A stretch of 14,985 nucleotides of DNA from CAYMRB01 sp964392615 (GTDB lineage Bacteria > Planctomycetota > UBA8108). Shown here piece after piece: positions 1 through 6,705 of the stretch; within the stretch, counting starts at the first letter, position 1, and each line of letters begins with the position of its first letter. The notes under the pieces were generated by a model. The model worked only from the letters and a program-made list of their open reading frames with translations, had not been told where the DNA came from and searched no databases. Made by a program: the position numbers and the translations under genes. The stretch is from the NCBI GenBank assembly GCA_964392615.1, contig CAYMRB010000249.1:1-14985 (forward strand), read 5' to 3'.

Positions 1-525
1 CTTCTCGAAGTAGAAGCCGATCAGGAAGTACGAGCAGACGCCGACCAGCTCCCAGAACATGAACAGGAAGAGCAAGTTCGACGTGATGCACAGCCCGAGC
101 ATCGAGAACGTGAAGAGCTGCAGGTACGCGAAGAACCAGTGGTAGCGCTTCTCCCCGTGCATGTAGCCGCACGAGTAGAGGTGGACGAGAAACGCGACGA
201 GCGTCACGACGAACAGCATGACGATCGTCAGGTTGTCCACCTGGATACCGAAGTCGACGCTGAACAGGTTCTCCTTGTGCTCGCCGCCGATCGCGAACCA
301 GCCCTTGCCGATCTCCGGCACCCACTTGAGCTTCTCGACGCCGCCCTCCGCGCCGAACAGCTGCGCCGTCATCCAGCAGCTGATGCAGAAAGGGATGAAG
401 ACGAAGAGCGTCGTCAGCCAGTCGCCCTGTCGGGGCAGGCGCTTGCCGAAGAAGACCTGGATCAGGAAGCCCACGAGCGGGCAGACCAGGATGATCAGGG
501 CCCATTGGCAGAGGTCGAATTCCAT
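1..525 (-). CDS. nuoL: NADH-quinone oxidoreductase subunit L, N-terminal part (cut by window edge)
   Basis: This is the first 175 residues of the large antiporter-like membrane subunit of complex I, which carries protons across the inner membrane at the far end of the membrane arm. The ATG at 525 lies 8 nt after the nuoK stop. Several hydrophobic helices are visible, then the motif FWELVG with its conserved glutamate at residue 159, the transmembrane carboxylate typical of NuoL/M/N. The segment VDNLTIVMLFVVTLVAFLVH, just after residue 100, and the following YSCGYM region are also typical of NuoL N-termini. The rest lies to the left of base 1, where nuoM and nuoN would be expected. It is the most downstream gene seen in the minus-strand cluster. 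Assignment as L rather than M or N rests on position after nuoK and on the YSCGYMHG segment. Confidence 0.95.
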   Translation of the reverse strand, partial: MEFDLCQWALIILVCPLVGFLIQVFFGKRLPRQGDWLTTLFVFIPFCISCWMTAQLFGAEGGVEKLKWVPEIGKGWFAIGGEHKENLFSVDFGIQVDNLTIVMLFVVTLVAFLVHLYSCGYMHGEKRYHWFFAYLQLFTFSMLGLCITSNLLFLFMFWELVGVCSYFLIGFYFEK

Positions 526-533
526 GGTCGCTT

Positions 534-932
534 CTACCCCCTCAGCGCGCGAGCGTCGTCGACTTCGACGCTGTTGATCGCGTTGAAGATGTTGAGTGCG
601 ATGGCCAGCGCGAGCGCCGCCTCCGCGGCCGCGATGACGATCACGAACAGCGTGATCACTTGACCGTCCAGGCGATCAGCGAGGCCGGAGAACTTCGAGA
701 AGGCCACGAAGTTGAGCCCGGCGGAGTTCAGCAGGAGCTCGATCCCCATCAGGACGGCTATCGTGTTGCGCCGCGTGATGACGATCAGCAGGCCGAGCCC
801 GAAAGTCAGCGCGCTGACCACGAGGTAGTGGCTCAGCCCGATGCCGCCCGCGGCGACAGCCTCTCCGGCCGCGGCGCCGGCTTCGTCCGCCGCGGCGACG
901 AGCGGTGTCCAGAACGAGGTGAAGAGCGTCAT
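534..932 (-). CDS. nuoK: NADH-quinone oxidoreductase subunit K
   Basis: This is a small three-helix proton-channel subunit of the complex I membrane arm. The family core starts near residue 33 and keeps both functional membrane glutamates: E65 in GIELLLNSAGLNF and E104 in AAAEAALALAIAL, which correspond to E36 and E72 of the E. coli protein. The ATG at 932 overlaps the nuoJ stop by 4 nt (ATGA at 929-932), which supports this start. The product is 132 residues against about 100 in the family. The excess is an Ala/Gly-rich N-terminal stretch (residues about 1-30) with a short hydrophobic patch and acidic residues, perhaps on the periplasmic side. A later start would remove it, but no strong internal start was seen and the overlap favours the long form. 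Confidence 0.95.
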   Translation of the reverse strand: MTLFTSFWTPLVAAADEAGAAAGEAVAAGGIGLSHYLVVSALTFGLGLLIVITRRNTIAVLMGIELLLNSAGLNFVAFSKFSGLADRLDGQVITLFVIVIAAAEAALALAIALNIFNAINSVEVDDARALRG

Positions 933-1525
933 CGGGGCGTCACTCCTTCCGCGGCGTCCTCGCCTTCCGCGTCGAACGTATCCCGCTCGGACTTGCCGCG
1001 GGCGATGTACGTCGCGCCGATCATCGCGACCAGCAACACGATCGACACGACCTCGAACGGCAGCAGATACGTGCTCATGAACCGCTCGCCGAGAAGGAAT
1101 GCGGTCGACTCGGCAGCCGGCGAACCTCCTTCGGTCGCCCCTGCCAAGGTCGTGACCTCCCCTTCCGGGAGCACCTTCCAGCTATTGCCGCCGACGACGA
1201 ACACGAGGAGGACCATCACCCCGACGCCGGCGAAGAAGCCCGGCACGAGCACGCGCCACGAGACGGCGGCCTTGATCGGCACGTCCGTCTGATGCGTGAG
1301 CATGACGCCGAACAGGAACAGGATCAGGATGCCGCCGATGTAGACGAGGATCTGCGCGAAGCCGAGGAAATCCGCTCCGAGGAGCAGATAGAACCCGGCG
1401 AAACCCCCGAGGCTCGTCAGCAGCCAGAACGCCATGTGCACGATCCCGCGCGAGCGCAGAATCATGGCGGCCGAGCCCACGGAGATGACGGCCAGAATCC
1501 AGAACAAGGTGTCGTGAAAGCTCAT
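929..1525 (-). CDS. nuoJ: NADH-quinone oxidoreductase subunit J
   Basis: This is the five-helix membrane-arm subunit of complex I that lies next to NuoK and NuoA. The 198-residue product opens with a hydrophobic helix, then HMAFWLLTSLGGFAGFYLLL and the hallmark segment FAQILVYIGGILILFLFGVM, whose pi-bulge helix (TM3 in known structures) couples quinone chemistry to proton transfer. A further helix follows at about residues 90-112. After it comes a Gly/Ser/Thr/Glu-rich loop (about 115-145), then the last helix PFEVVSIVLLVAMIGATYIA, as usual in the family. The C-terminus is a short acidic tail. It overlaps nuoK by 4 nt and follows nuoI by 24 nt, consistent with one operon. Confidence 0.96.
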   Translation of the reverse strand: MSFHDTLFWILAVISVGSAAMILRSRGIVHMAFWLLTSLGGFAGFYLLLGADFLGFAQILVYIGGILILFLFGVMLTHQTDVPIKAAVSWRVLVPGFFAGVGVMVLLVFVVGGNSWKVLPEGEVTTLAGATEGGSPAAESTAFLLGERFMSTYLLPFEVVSIVLLVAMIGATYIARGKSERDTFDAEGEDAAEGVTPR

Positions 1526-1549
1526 GAGCTTTGTCCGCTCGGGTAGCGA

Positions 1550-2158
1550 CTACTTCTTTGCGTCCGTCCCGCCATCCTCGGCAGCGGCCTTCTTCTTGGC
1601 CGCCTCCTTGGCGGCTTTGGCAGCCGCGCGTCGCTTCTTCGTTTCTTCCTTCAGCCGCTCGTTCTCGCCGCGCGCCCAGACGACGAACTTCTCGTCGTCG
1701 TCGGTGTACACCTCGTCGGTCAGCAGGTTCTTCTCCATCAGCGTCCGGTCGGTCGCGTGGAAGTCGAACTCAGGTCCGAGGAAGATGCATTTCGAAGGGC
1801 AGGGGTCCTCGCAGAGCCCGCAGAAGATGCAAACCGTGTAGTCGATCGAGAACTTGAACAGCGTCGCCTTCTTGGCGCGGTATCCGCCCTGCAGCGGTCC
1901 GTCCTTGCCCTGCACGCCCTCGATGTAGATGCAGTCGACCGGGCACGAATCGGAGCACTTCCGGCAGACGATGCACTTCTCGGTCTCGAGGTAGTGGATG
2001 CCGCGGTGCCGCGGCGGGATGACTTCCTTCTCCCGCGGATACTGCACCGTGCACAGCGTCTTGCGGTGGTTCAGGAAGTACCGCAGCGTGATCCCCATCC
2101 CGACGAGGATCGACTTGCCGACGCGAAAGATGTCGGAGAAGTACTTGCCGACAGACAT
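1550..2158 (-). CDS. nuoI: NADH-quinone oxidoreductase subunit I, two 4Fe-4S clusters, basic C-terminal tail
   Basis: This is the peripheral iron-sulfur subunit that holds clusters N6a and N6b and passes electrons toward N2 in NuoB. Two CxxCxxCxxxCP motifs are present: C62, C65, C68, C72 and C110, C113, C116, C120, with further cysteines at 76 and 124. The N-terminal amphipathic segment (about residues 1-30) would lie on the membrane. The product is 202 residues, longer than the usual 160-180, because of a Lys/Ala/Glu-rich, probably helical and strongly basic tail from about residue 163. The start at 2158 is preceded by AAAGGCGG, 9 nt away. That ribosome-binding sequence is part of an inverted repeat with the end of nuoH. 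This cluster lacks nuoEFG, so the electron donor to this subunit is not evident. Confidence 0.96.
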   Translation of the reverse strand: MSVGKYFSDIFRVGKSILVGMGITLRYFLNHRKTLCTVQYPREKEVIPPRHRGIHYLETEKCIVCRKCSDSCPVDCIYIEGVQGKDGPLQGGYRAKKATLFKFSIDYTVCIFCGLCEDPCPSKCIFLGPEFDFHATDRTLMEKNLLTDEVYTDDDEKFVVWARGENERLKEETKKRRAAAKAAKEAAKKKAAAEDGGTDAKK

Positions 2159-2327
2159 CGCTCAGTGCCGCCTTTCGCAGATGCTTGTGCATGCTCGCCG
2201 AGCGAATTCGTTCGCTGGCGAGGCGCGCGAAGGAGTCCATGCCGGAGGCTCATAGTCGACTGAGCGGAACGAAGCCAGCGGGCGAAGGCGCCGGCGGCAT
2301 GCGCAATGATTTGTGAAAGGTGGCACT
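2159..2327 (-). other. Structured nuoH-nuoI intercistronic spacer
   Basis: This 169-bp spacer is the longest in an otherwise tight operon, and no gene was seen in it. It is bracketed by an imperfect 13-bp inverted repeat, bases 2164-2176 against 2315-2327 (12 of 13 positions complementary). In the transcript this would pair the sequence just after the nuoH stop with the nuoI ribosome-binding site. Inside are a 10-bp stem with one bulge (2196-2220), a 5-bp stem (2248-2265) and a competing pairing of CGCTGGC (2213-2219) with GCCAGCG (2274-2280). The arrangement could be an mRNA processing or translation-control element, or a small MITE-like insertion. No clear target-site duplication flanks it. 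Confidence 0.5.
2196..2220. repeat. Hairpin in nuoH-nuoI spacer
   Basis: Arms CGCC-G-AGCGAA and TTCGCTGGCG pair over 10 bp with one bulged G, around a 4-nt loop. On the transcribed (minus) strand the loop reads CGAA. No T-run follows in the direction of transcription, so it is not a canonical intrinsic terminator. A role in mRNA stability or differential expression of H versus I-L is possible. Confidence 0.5.
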
Positions 2328-3656
2328 TTAATTACCCAGGTCCACTTCCAGACCGAACCCGAAGAAGCTCCCACCGCCGGACAGGATCTCCCAGATGCAG
2401 GAACCGACGAGCGCGACGAGCGAGAACGGCAGCAGGACCTTCCAGCAGACGTACATCATCTGGTCGAGACGCACGCGCGGCAGCGTCCAGCGGATCCACA
2501 TCTGCACGAACACGAGGAAGAACGCCTTCGCCAGGAAGACCGCGAGCTTGATCAGCATGCCGCCGATCATCGCGCCGATCGAGGCGTCGTCTCCCAGGCC
2601 GATCTGGTCGATCCAGTAAATCCCCGACCACCAGCCGCCGAGGAACAGGACGACCCCGACCGCCGCGACGAGGTACATCGCCGCGTACTCGGCGAGGAAG
2701 AACATCGAGAACCGCATGCCCGAATACTCGGTGTGGAACCCGCTGACGAGCTCCGACTCCGCCTCGGGCAGATCGAACGGCGCGCGCTTGCACTCCGCGA
2801 GGCTGGCGATGAAATACGCGATCGCGAGGACGATCATGAACGGGTTGCGGAACAGGTGCCAGTGCCAGAACCAGCCCTGGTACGTGATCCCGTCGGTGCC
2901 GCGCAGGTCGCCTCCCTGCATCGCGACGATGTCGACGAGCGAGAACGAGCCGCAGCAGACGACGACGGTCACGAACGCGAGCCCGATCGGGATCTCGTAG
3001 CTGACCATCTGCGTCGCGGTGCGGATCGTCGCGAACACCGACCATTTGTTGTTCGACGCCCACCCGGCCATGATCACGCCGAGCACCTCGACCGACCCGA
3101 CCGCGGCGATGAAGAACAGGCCGAGCTCCATGTCGGATGCGACAAGGTGGTCGCCGAACGGCAGGGGCACGAATCGGATCAGCGTTCCGGTGAACACGAT
3201 GATCGGCGCCAGGATGAACAGAGGACGGTCCGCGAGCCGCGGAATGAGGTCCTCCTTCGTCATCAGCTTGAGGCCGTCGGCGAGCGTCTGCAGCAGGCCG
3301 TGCGGTCCGACCTCCATCGGGCCGAGACGGCACTGCATGTGCGCGGAGACCTTGCGCTCGGCCCAGACGGCGAGGAGCGCGAACAGGTTGATGAACCCGA
3401 AGACGAGCCCGATGACGATCAGCAGGCTCCCCGCGGTGAGAAGTCCCTCGTGGATCACCACGTTCGAGAACACCCACTTGATCAGACTCGCGACATAGAT
3501 CCCGCCCTGGTCTCCGCCGACACCCCAACGGGCCTCGTCGGCCGTGACGATCTCGGGCAGGGCCTCCTGAGCGGCCGCGTACCTCCCGCAGCACGCCATG
3601 ATCGCGACAACCGCGGCAAACCGGAGAGCCCGTGCAGTCTGCATCGATCGCGTCAT
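2328..3656 (-). CDS. nuoH: NADH-quinone oxidoreductase subunit H with signal-peptide-like N-terminal extension
   Basis: This is the membrane subunit that forms much of the quinone chamber and links the peripheral arm to the proton-pumping arm. The conserved core is clear: AERKVSAHMQCRLGPMEVGP, the acidic loop RAPFDLPEAESELVSGFHTE at about residues 286-306, and WTLPRVRLDQMM near the end. The ATG at 3656 overlaps the nuoD stop by 4 nt (ATGA at 3653-3656), which fixes the start. The product is 442 residues against roughly 320-350 in well-known family members. About 70 residues precede the first core helix. They begin with basic residues, a hydrophobic run (13-23) and RYAAAQEA, resembling a signal peptide with cleavage near residue 29-30. 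A Trp/His-rich segment, GWFWHWHLFRNPF, is a further insertion. An extracytoplasmic N-terminus agrees with the known topology of this subunit. Confidence 0.95.
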   Translation of the reverse strand: MTRSMQTARALRFAAVVAIMACCGRYAAAQEALPEIVTADEARWGVGGDQGGIYVASLIKWVFSNVVIHEGLLTAGSLLIVIGLVFGFINLFALLAVWAERKVSAHMQCRLGPMEVGPHGLLQTLADGLKLMTKEDLIPRLADRPLFILAPIIVFTGTLIRFVPLPFGDHLVASDMELGLFFIAAVGSVEVLGVIMAGWASNNKWSVFATIRTATQMVSYEIPIGLAFVTVVVCCGSFSLVDIVAMQGGDLRGTDGITYQGWFWHWHLFRNPFMIVLAIAYFIASLAECKRAPFDLPEAESELVSGFHTEYSGMRFSMFFLAEYAAMYLVAAVGVVLFLGGWWSGIYWIDQIGLGDDASIGAMIGGMLIKLAVFLAKAFFLVFVQMWIRWTLPRVRLDQMMYVCWKVLLPFSLVALVGSCIWEILSGGGSFFGFGLEVDLGN

Positions 3657-4804
3657 CGATCGACCTCCCCGAGCACGATGTCGAGGCTGCCGATGATCGC
3701 TACCAGGTCCGCGAGCATGCAATCCCCTCTCGACGTCAACGTGTCGAGCACGCTGATGTTGTTGAACGACGCCCCGCGAGCACGGCAGCGGTACGGCTTG
3801 TCCTTCCCGTCGCTGACGATGTAGAAGGCGACCTCGCCGCGTGCGCCTTCGACCTTGTGGTACGCCTCGCTCGGCTTCGGCTTGACGGCGCGGAACGCCT
3901 TCTTGTCGCAGAAGGGGCCGTCGGCCGGAATGCCGTCGAGGGCCTGTCGAATGATGCGGACGCTCTCGCGCATCTCGCGAATGCGGACCATGTAGCGGTC
4001 CCAGCAATCGCCGAGCGTCCCCATCTCGCCGGTGCCCACAGGAACGTCGAACTCGAACCGATCGTAGATCGAGTACGGCTCGTCCTTGCGCAGGTCGCGG
4101 GCCAGCCCGGCACCGCGCAGCGAGGGACCGGTGACACCGTACTGGATCGCCAGGTCAGCCGGTATGACGCCGACGTTCGCGGTCCGCGCGACGAAGATCC
4201 CGTTGTACGACAGCAGGTTGTCGTACTCGTCGATGCAGACGGGATCGAAGTACTCACAGAAGGCCGCGATGTCCGCGAGGATCTCGTCGGTGATGTCGTA
4301 CGTCACCCCGCCGACGCGGATGTAGCTGTAGTTGAGCCGCTGGCCGCAGAGTTTCTCGAAGATCTTCAGGATCCGCTCGCGGTCGCGGAACGCGTACAGG
4401 AACGGCGTGATCGCACCGAGATCGAGACCGTACGTCCCGAACGCCAGCAGGTGACTCGCGATGCGGTTCAGCTCGGCGCAGATCACCCGAATGTACTCGG
4501 CGCGTTCCGGCACCTCGATGCCGGCGAGCTTCTCGACGGTCCCCGCGTACGCGAGGTTGTTGTTCATCGCGCACAGGTAGTCAGTGCGGTCCGTGTACGG
4601 AACCACCTGCAGGTACGTGTTCCCCTCCGCGCACTTCTCGAAGCACCGGTGCAAGTATCCGACGTGCGACTGGCTCTCGATGATGAGCTCGCCGTCGGTC
4701 CGGATCACGATCCGGAACACCCCGTGGGTGCTCGGGTGCTGCGGCCCCATGTTGAGGAGCATCTCCTCGGTACGGATCTTCGACTCGGCTACCTGTGGGG
4801 ACAT
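3653..4804 (-). CDS. nuoD: NADH-quinone oxidoreductase subunit D (unfused)
   Basis: This is the 49-kDa-type subunit, descended from the large subunit of NiFe hydrogenases, which with NuoB forms the quinone-reduction site next to cluster N2. Family motifs are NMGPQHPSTHGVFR (about residues 18-31), GYLHRCFEK, the run CAMNNNLAYAGTVE, RVGGVTYDI and the terminal IGSLDIVLGEVDR. The nickel-binding cysteines of the hydrogenases are absent, as expected. The length of 383 residues is normal. It starts 40 nt after the nuoC stop and overlaps nuoH by 4 nt. In 14-subunit operons nuoE, F and G usually sit between D and H. Here that space does not exist, which marks this cluster as the 11-subunit type. Confidence 0.97.
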   Translation of the reverse strand: MSPQVAESKIRTEEMLLNMGPQHPSTHGVFRIVIRTDGELIIESQSHVGYLHRCFEKCAEGNTYLQVVPYTDRTDYLCAMNNNLAYAGTVEKLAGIEVPERAEYIRVICAELNRIASHLLAFGTYGLDLGAITPFLYAFRDRERILKIFEKLCGQRLNYSYIRVGGVTYDITDEILADIAAFCEYFDPVCIDEYDNLLSYNGIFVARTANVGVIPADLAIQYGVTGPSLRGAGLARDLRKDEPYSIYDRFEFDVPVGTGEMGTLGDCWDRYMVRIREMRESVRIIRQALDGIPADGPFCDKKAFRAVKPKPSEAYHKVEGARGEVAFYIVSDGKDKPYRCRARGASFNNISVLDTLTSRGDCMLADLVAIIGSLDIVLGEVDR

Positions 4805-4844
4805 CGGGAATCTCTGCTACTGAATCCCCGGCAAGAAGGACGCG

Positions 4845-5348
4845 TCAGTAGACGACGTTCTTGATGCCGTGGTACGTGTCCGGGGTCACGTAGTCCTTGC
4901 GAAGCGGGTGGCCGACCCAGTCCTCGGCGCAGAGGATCCGGATCAGATTCGGGTGGCCGGTGAACTCGATCCCCATGAGATCGAACGTCTCACGCTCGTG
5001 CCAATCGGCGGTCTTCCAGACGCCCTCGACGCTCGGCACGCGCGGCTCGCTGCGCGGCAGGATCACCTTGACGATCAGCCAATGGTGGTTCGCGGTCGAG
5101 TCGAGGCAGTACACGCACTCGATCTCGCCGCCCTCCCCGCGGTCCGGGTAATCGATGCCGGAGATCAGCGAGAGGAGATCGAACTGCAGACGCGGATCGT
5201 CGCGGCAGAACGTCATCAGCTCGACCAATCGGCCGGGCTTGACGACGAGGAACGGGTCCTTGCCGGAGGTGGTATCCTCCGCGAGAACCTCGTCCGCGAA
5301 TGTCTCCTTGACCGCCGCGAAGATTTGCTCGCTCGTGAGTTGGCTCAT
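4845..5348 (-). CDS. nuoC: NADH-quinone oxidoreductase subunit C (unfused)
   Basis: This is the 30-kDa-type structural subunit of the peripheral arm that packs against NuoD. The 167-residue product ends in the family signature: WHERETFDLMGIEFTGHPNL, then RILCAEDW, then HPLRKDY. The ATG at 5348 gives MSQLTSEQIF. The reading frame remains open upstream, but the extra sequence is Arg-rich and overlaps nuoB, so it was not accepted. There are 53 nt to nuoB upstream and 40 nt to nuoD downstream. In this cluster C and D are separate genes, whereas the plus-strand cluster has a CD fusion. The two sets are therefore distinct lineages and not a recent duplication. Confidence 0.95.
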   Translation of the reverse strand: MSQLTSEQIFAAVKETFADEVLAEDTTSGKDPFLVVKPGRLVELMTFCRDDPRLQFDLLSLISGIDYPDRGEGGEIECVYCLDSTANHHWLIVKVILPRSEPRVPSVEGVWKTADWHERETFDLMGIEFTGHPNLIRILCAEDWVGHPLRKDYVTPDTYHGIKNVVY

Positions 5349-5401
5349 CCGTCGTCGTGCCTCTGCGCTTCCTGCGCGCGTCTTGCGAACCGCTCGGTTC
5401 G

Positions 5402-5953
5402 TCAAACGGGCTGGTACACTTCCGGCTTCGTGGTGCGGCGCGTGCGGTCGAGGACCTTCTCGCGCTTCATCAGCTTCTGAATCTTGAACAATCCCTCGAG
5501 CAGCGCCTCGGGACGCGGCGGACAGCCGGGGACGTACACGTCGACGGGAATGAGCAGGTCCACTCCCTTGACGACGTGGTAGCCGTACTTGACGTACGGA
5601 CCACCGCGGATCACGCACCCCCCCATCGCCATCACGTACTTCGGCTCCGGCATCATGTCGTAGAGCCGCTTGACCCGCGGGGCCATCTTGTGGGTCACGG
5701 TTCCCGCGACGATCATCAGATCCGACTGACGTGGCGTCGCGCGAAAGGGACCGGAACCGAAGCGGTCGATATCGTACTTGGCCGCGCCGGTGGCCATCAT
5801 TTCGATCGCGCAGCATGCGAGGCCGAACGTCATCGGCCATACGGAGTTGGACCGCGTCGCGTTGACGAGGTCGTCGACGACGTTCATGAAGACGACGTCC
5901 CTCAGCAGCGGATCGGGGTTCCTGTTCTCTATCCGGTTCTCTGACTGCGTCAT
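5402..5953 (-). CDS. nuoB: NADH-quinone oxidoreductase subunit B, cluster N2
   Basis: This is the PSST-type subunit that holds the terminal 4Fe-4S cluster N2, which donates electrons to quinone. All four ligands are visible: the tandem pair C47-C48 in GLACCAIEMM, C113 in MGGCVIRGG and C144 in VPGCPPRPE. The length of 183 residues is normal. The N-terminal 15 residues are polar and variable. The ATG at 5953 lies 81 bp after the nuoA stop. That spacer carries a hairpin. The sequence differs clearly from the NuoB encoded at 9181-9690, so both genes are intact and divergent. Confidence 0.97.
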   Translation of the reverse strand: MTQSENRIENRNPDPLLRDVVFMNVVDDLVNATRSNSVWPMTFGLACCAIEMMATGAAKYDIDRFGSGPFRATPRQSDLMIVAGTVTHKMAPRVKRLYDMMPEPKYVMAMGGCVIRGGPYVKYGYHVVKGVDLLIPVDVYVPGCPPRPEALLEGLFKIQKLMKREKVLDRTRRTTKPEVYQPV

Positions 5954-5969
5954 GCTGTGCTCACTTGCG

Positions 5970-5989
5970 CGAGCTGCTCGAACAGCTCG
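5970..5989. repeat. Hairpin in nuoA-nuoB spacer
   Basis: CGAGCTG and CAGCTCG form a perfect 7-bp stem around the loop CTCGAA. It lies between the nuoA stop and the nuoB start on the minus strand, 17 nt before the nuoB ATG. The spacer also contains GACTCGAA twice (6003-6010 and 6016-6023), and a third copy lies in the nuoA leader (6534-6541). No T-run follows the hairpin, so termination is unlikely. Translation tuning or mRNA processing is possible. Confidence 0.4.
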
Positions 5990-6034
5990 GCTCGGACGGC
6001 TCGACTCGAAATCTTGACTCGAAGCGGTCCGGCG

Positions 6035-6487
6035 CTAGCGATCGACGGATGCCGCTTCTGCGGCCGCCGCCTCGCGGGACTTCCGCGCGCTCACGCCTTG
6101 CAGCTTCATCCAGTCGAGATCTCCCTTCTTCCAGCAGTACACGAATCCGACGAGGAGGATCGCGAGGAATACGAGCACCTCGAGCAGAACGAACGTCCCG
6201 AATCCGGCTTCGCGCAGCGTCTTGAACACGCGTGCCCACGGATACAGGAAGGCGACCTCGACGTCGAACACGAGGAAGATCAGCGCCAGACTGTAGAACC
6301 GGATGTCGAATCGGACCCAGGACGATCCGATCGCGGGCTCGCCGCACTCGTAGGTCTCGCCCTTGGCCGGCTCGGTCGGATCATCGATGCGCGGTCGCAG
6401 CAGGCGGCTCAGGATGGCCACGGTGCCGACGACAAACGCGATGCCGAAGAGCGTGAAAGCCAGGACGTTGAGCAGCTGGTATCCCAT
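6035..6487 (-). CDS. nuoA: NADH-quinone oxidoreductase subunit A
   Basis: This is the three-helix membrane subunit at the junction of the peripheral and membrane arms, and the first gene of the minus-strand cluster. The core motifs are GETYECGEPAIGS (the loop cysteine that lies near the quinone site), FYSLALIFLVFDVEVAFLYP with its conserved membrane acids, and the closing helix that ends CWKKGDLDWM. The product is 150 residues. About 24 Ala/Glu/Arg-rich residues follow the point where most family members end. The ATG at 6487 was chosen because the first helix begins at once after it. A GAGGAG lies about 20 nt upstream, farther than usual for a ribosome-binding site. The 218-bp leader holds a candidate promoter and a palindrome. 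Confidence 0.95.
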   Translation of the reverse strand: MGYQLLNVLAFTLFGIAFVVGTVAILSRLLRPRIDDPTEPAKGETYECGEPAIGSSWVRFDIRFYSLALIFLVFDVEVAFLYPWARVFKTLREAGFGTFVLLEVLVFLAILLVGFVYCWKKGDLDWMKLQGVSARKSREAAAAEAASVDR

Positions 6488-6637
6488 GGTCGACGTTCTT
6501 TCGCGAACTCCTCGAACCGACTCCTCGTCCGGCGACTCGAACAGGCTCCGCGACCCGCATAAATCGGCTGGGCTGATTGAGTTGAGGCGAGCGGCGGTAC
6601 AGCGCGTTCGGGCCCGGAACACCTCCCCGAAGCAGCA

Positions 6638-6651
6638 GTGATCCGGGTCAC
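6638..6651. promoter_or_regulatory. Candidate Crp/Fnr-family operator upstream of minus-strand nuoA
   Basis: The sequence GTGATCCGGGTCAC has the half-sites GTGA and TCAC separated by 6 nt, which is the core geometry of Crp-type operators. It lies about 150 bp upstream of the nuoA start and just downstream of a candidate promoter at 6662-6689, a position that would suit repression if that promoter is real. The same GTGA-N6-TCAC core occurs at 8649-8662 before the other nuo cluster. No regulator gene is in the window, so the assignment is by pattern only. Confidence 0.35.
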
Positions 6652-6661
6652 GAAACCAAAG

Positions 6662-6689
6662 ATCGTAGTTTCTTCGCTTCCTTTTGCAA
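6662..6689 (-). promoter_or_regulatory. Candidate sigma-70-type promoter for minus-strand nuo cluster
   Basis: On the minus strand TTGCAA (6684-6689) and TACGAT (6662-6667) are separated by 16 nt. Each matches the consensus at four of six positions. The spacer is A/G-rich in a GC-rich region. Transcription would start near 6655, giving a leader of about 170 nt before nuoA. It is weak evidence. The cluster might also be read through from the gene at 6706-7260. Confidence 0.3.
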
Positions 6690-6705
6690 TCCCCTTTTTG
6701 CGCCG

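Noticed and set aside
2196..2220. Intrinsic terminator between nuoH and nuoI
   Set aside because: The stem is good but no T-run follows in the direction of transcription, and nuoI to nuoL must still be expressed.
2313..3824. Long plus-strand open frame of 503 codons opposite nuoH and nuoD
   Set aside because: Its protein is dominated by Arg, Asp, Glu and His without any fold-like pattern. It is antisense to strongly recognisable genes and arises from high GC content.
3657..4007. Upstream extension of the nuoH frame into nuoD
   Set aside because: The extension is an Arg/Gly-rich shadow of nuoD. The ATGA overlap fixes the start at 3656.
6684..6700. T-rich stretch as a terminator for a plus-strand transcript
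   Set aside because: No stem precedes it on that strand and no plus-strand gene ends there.
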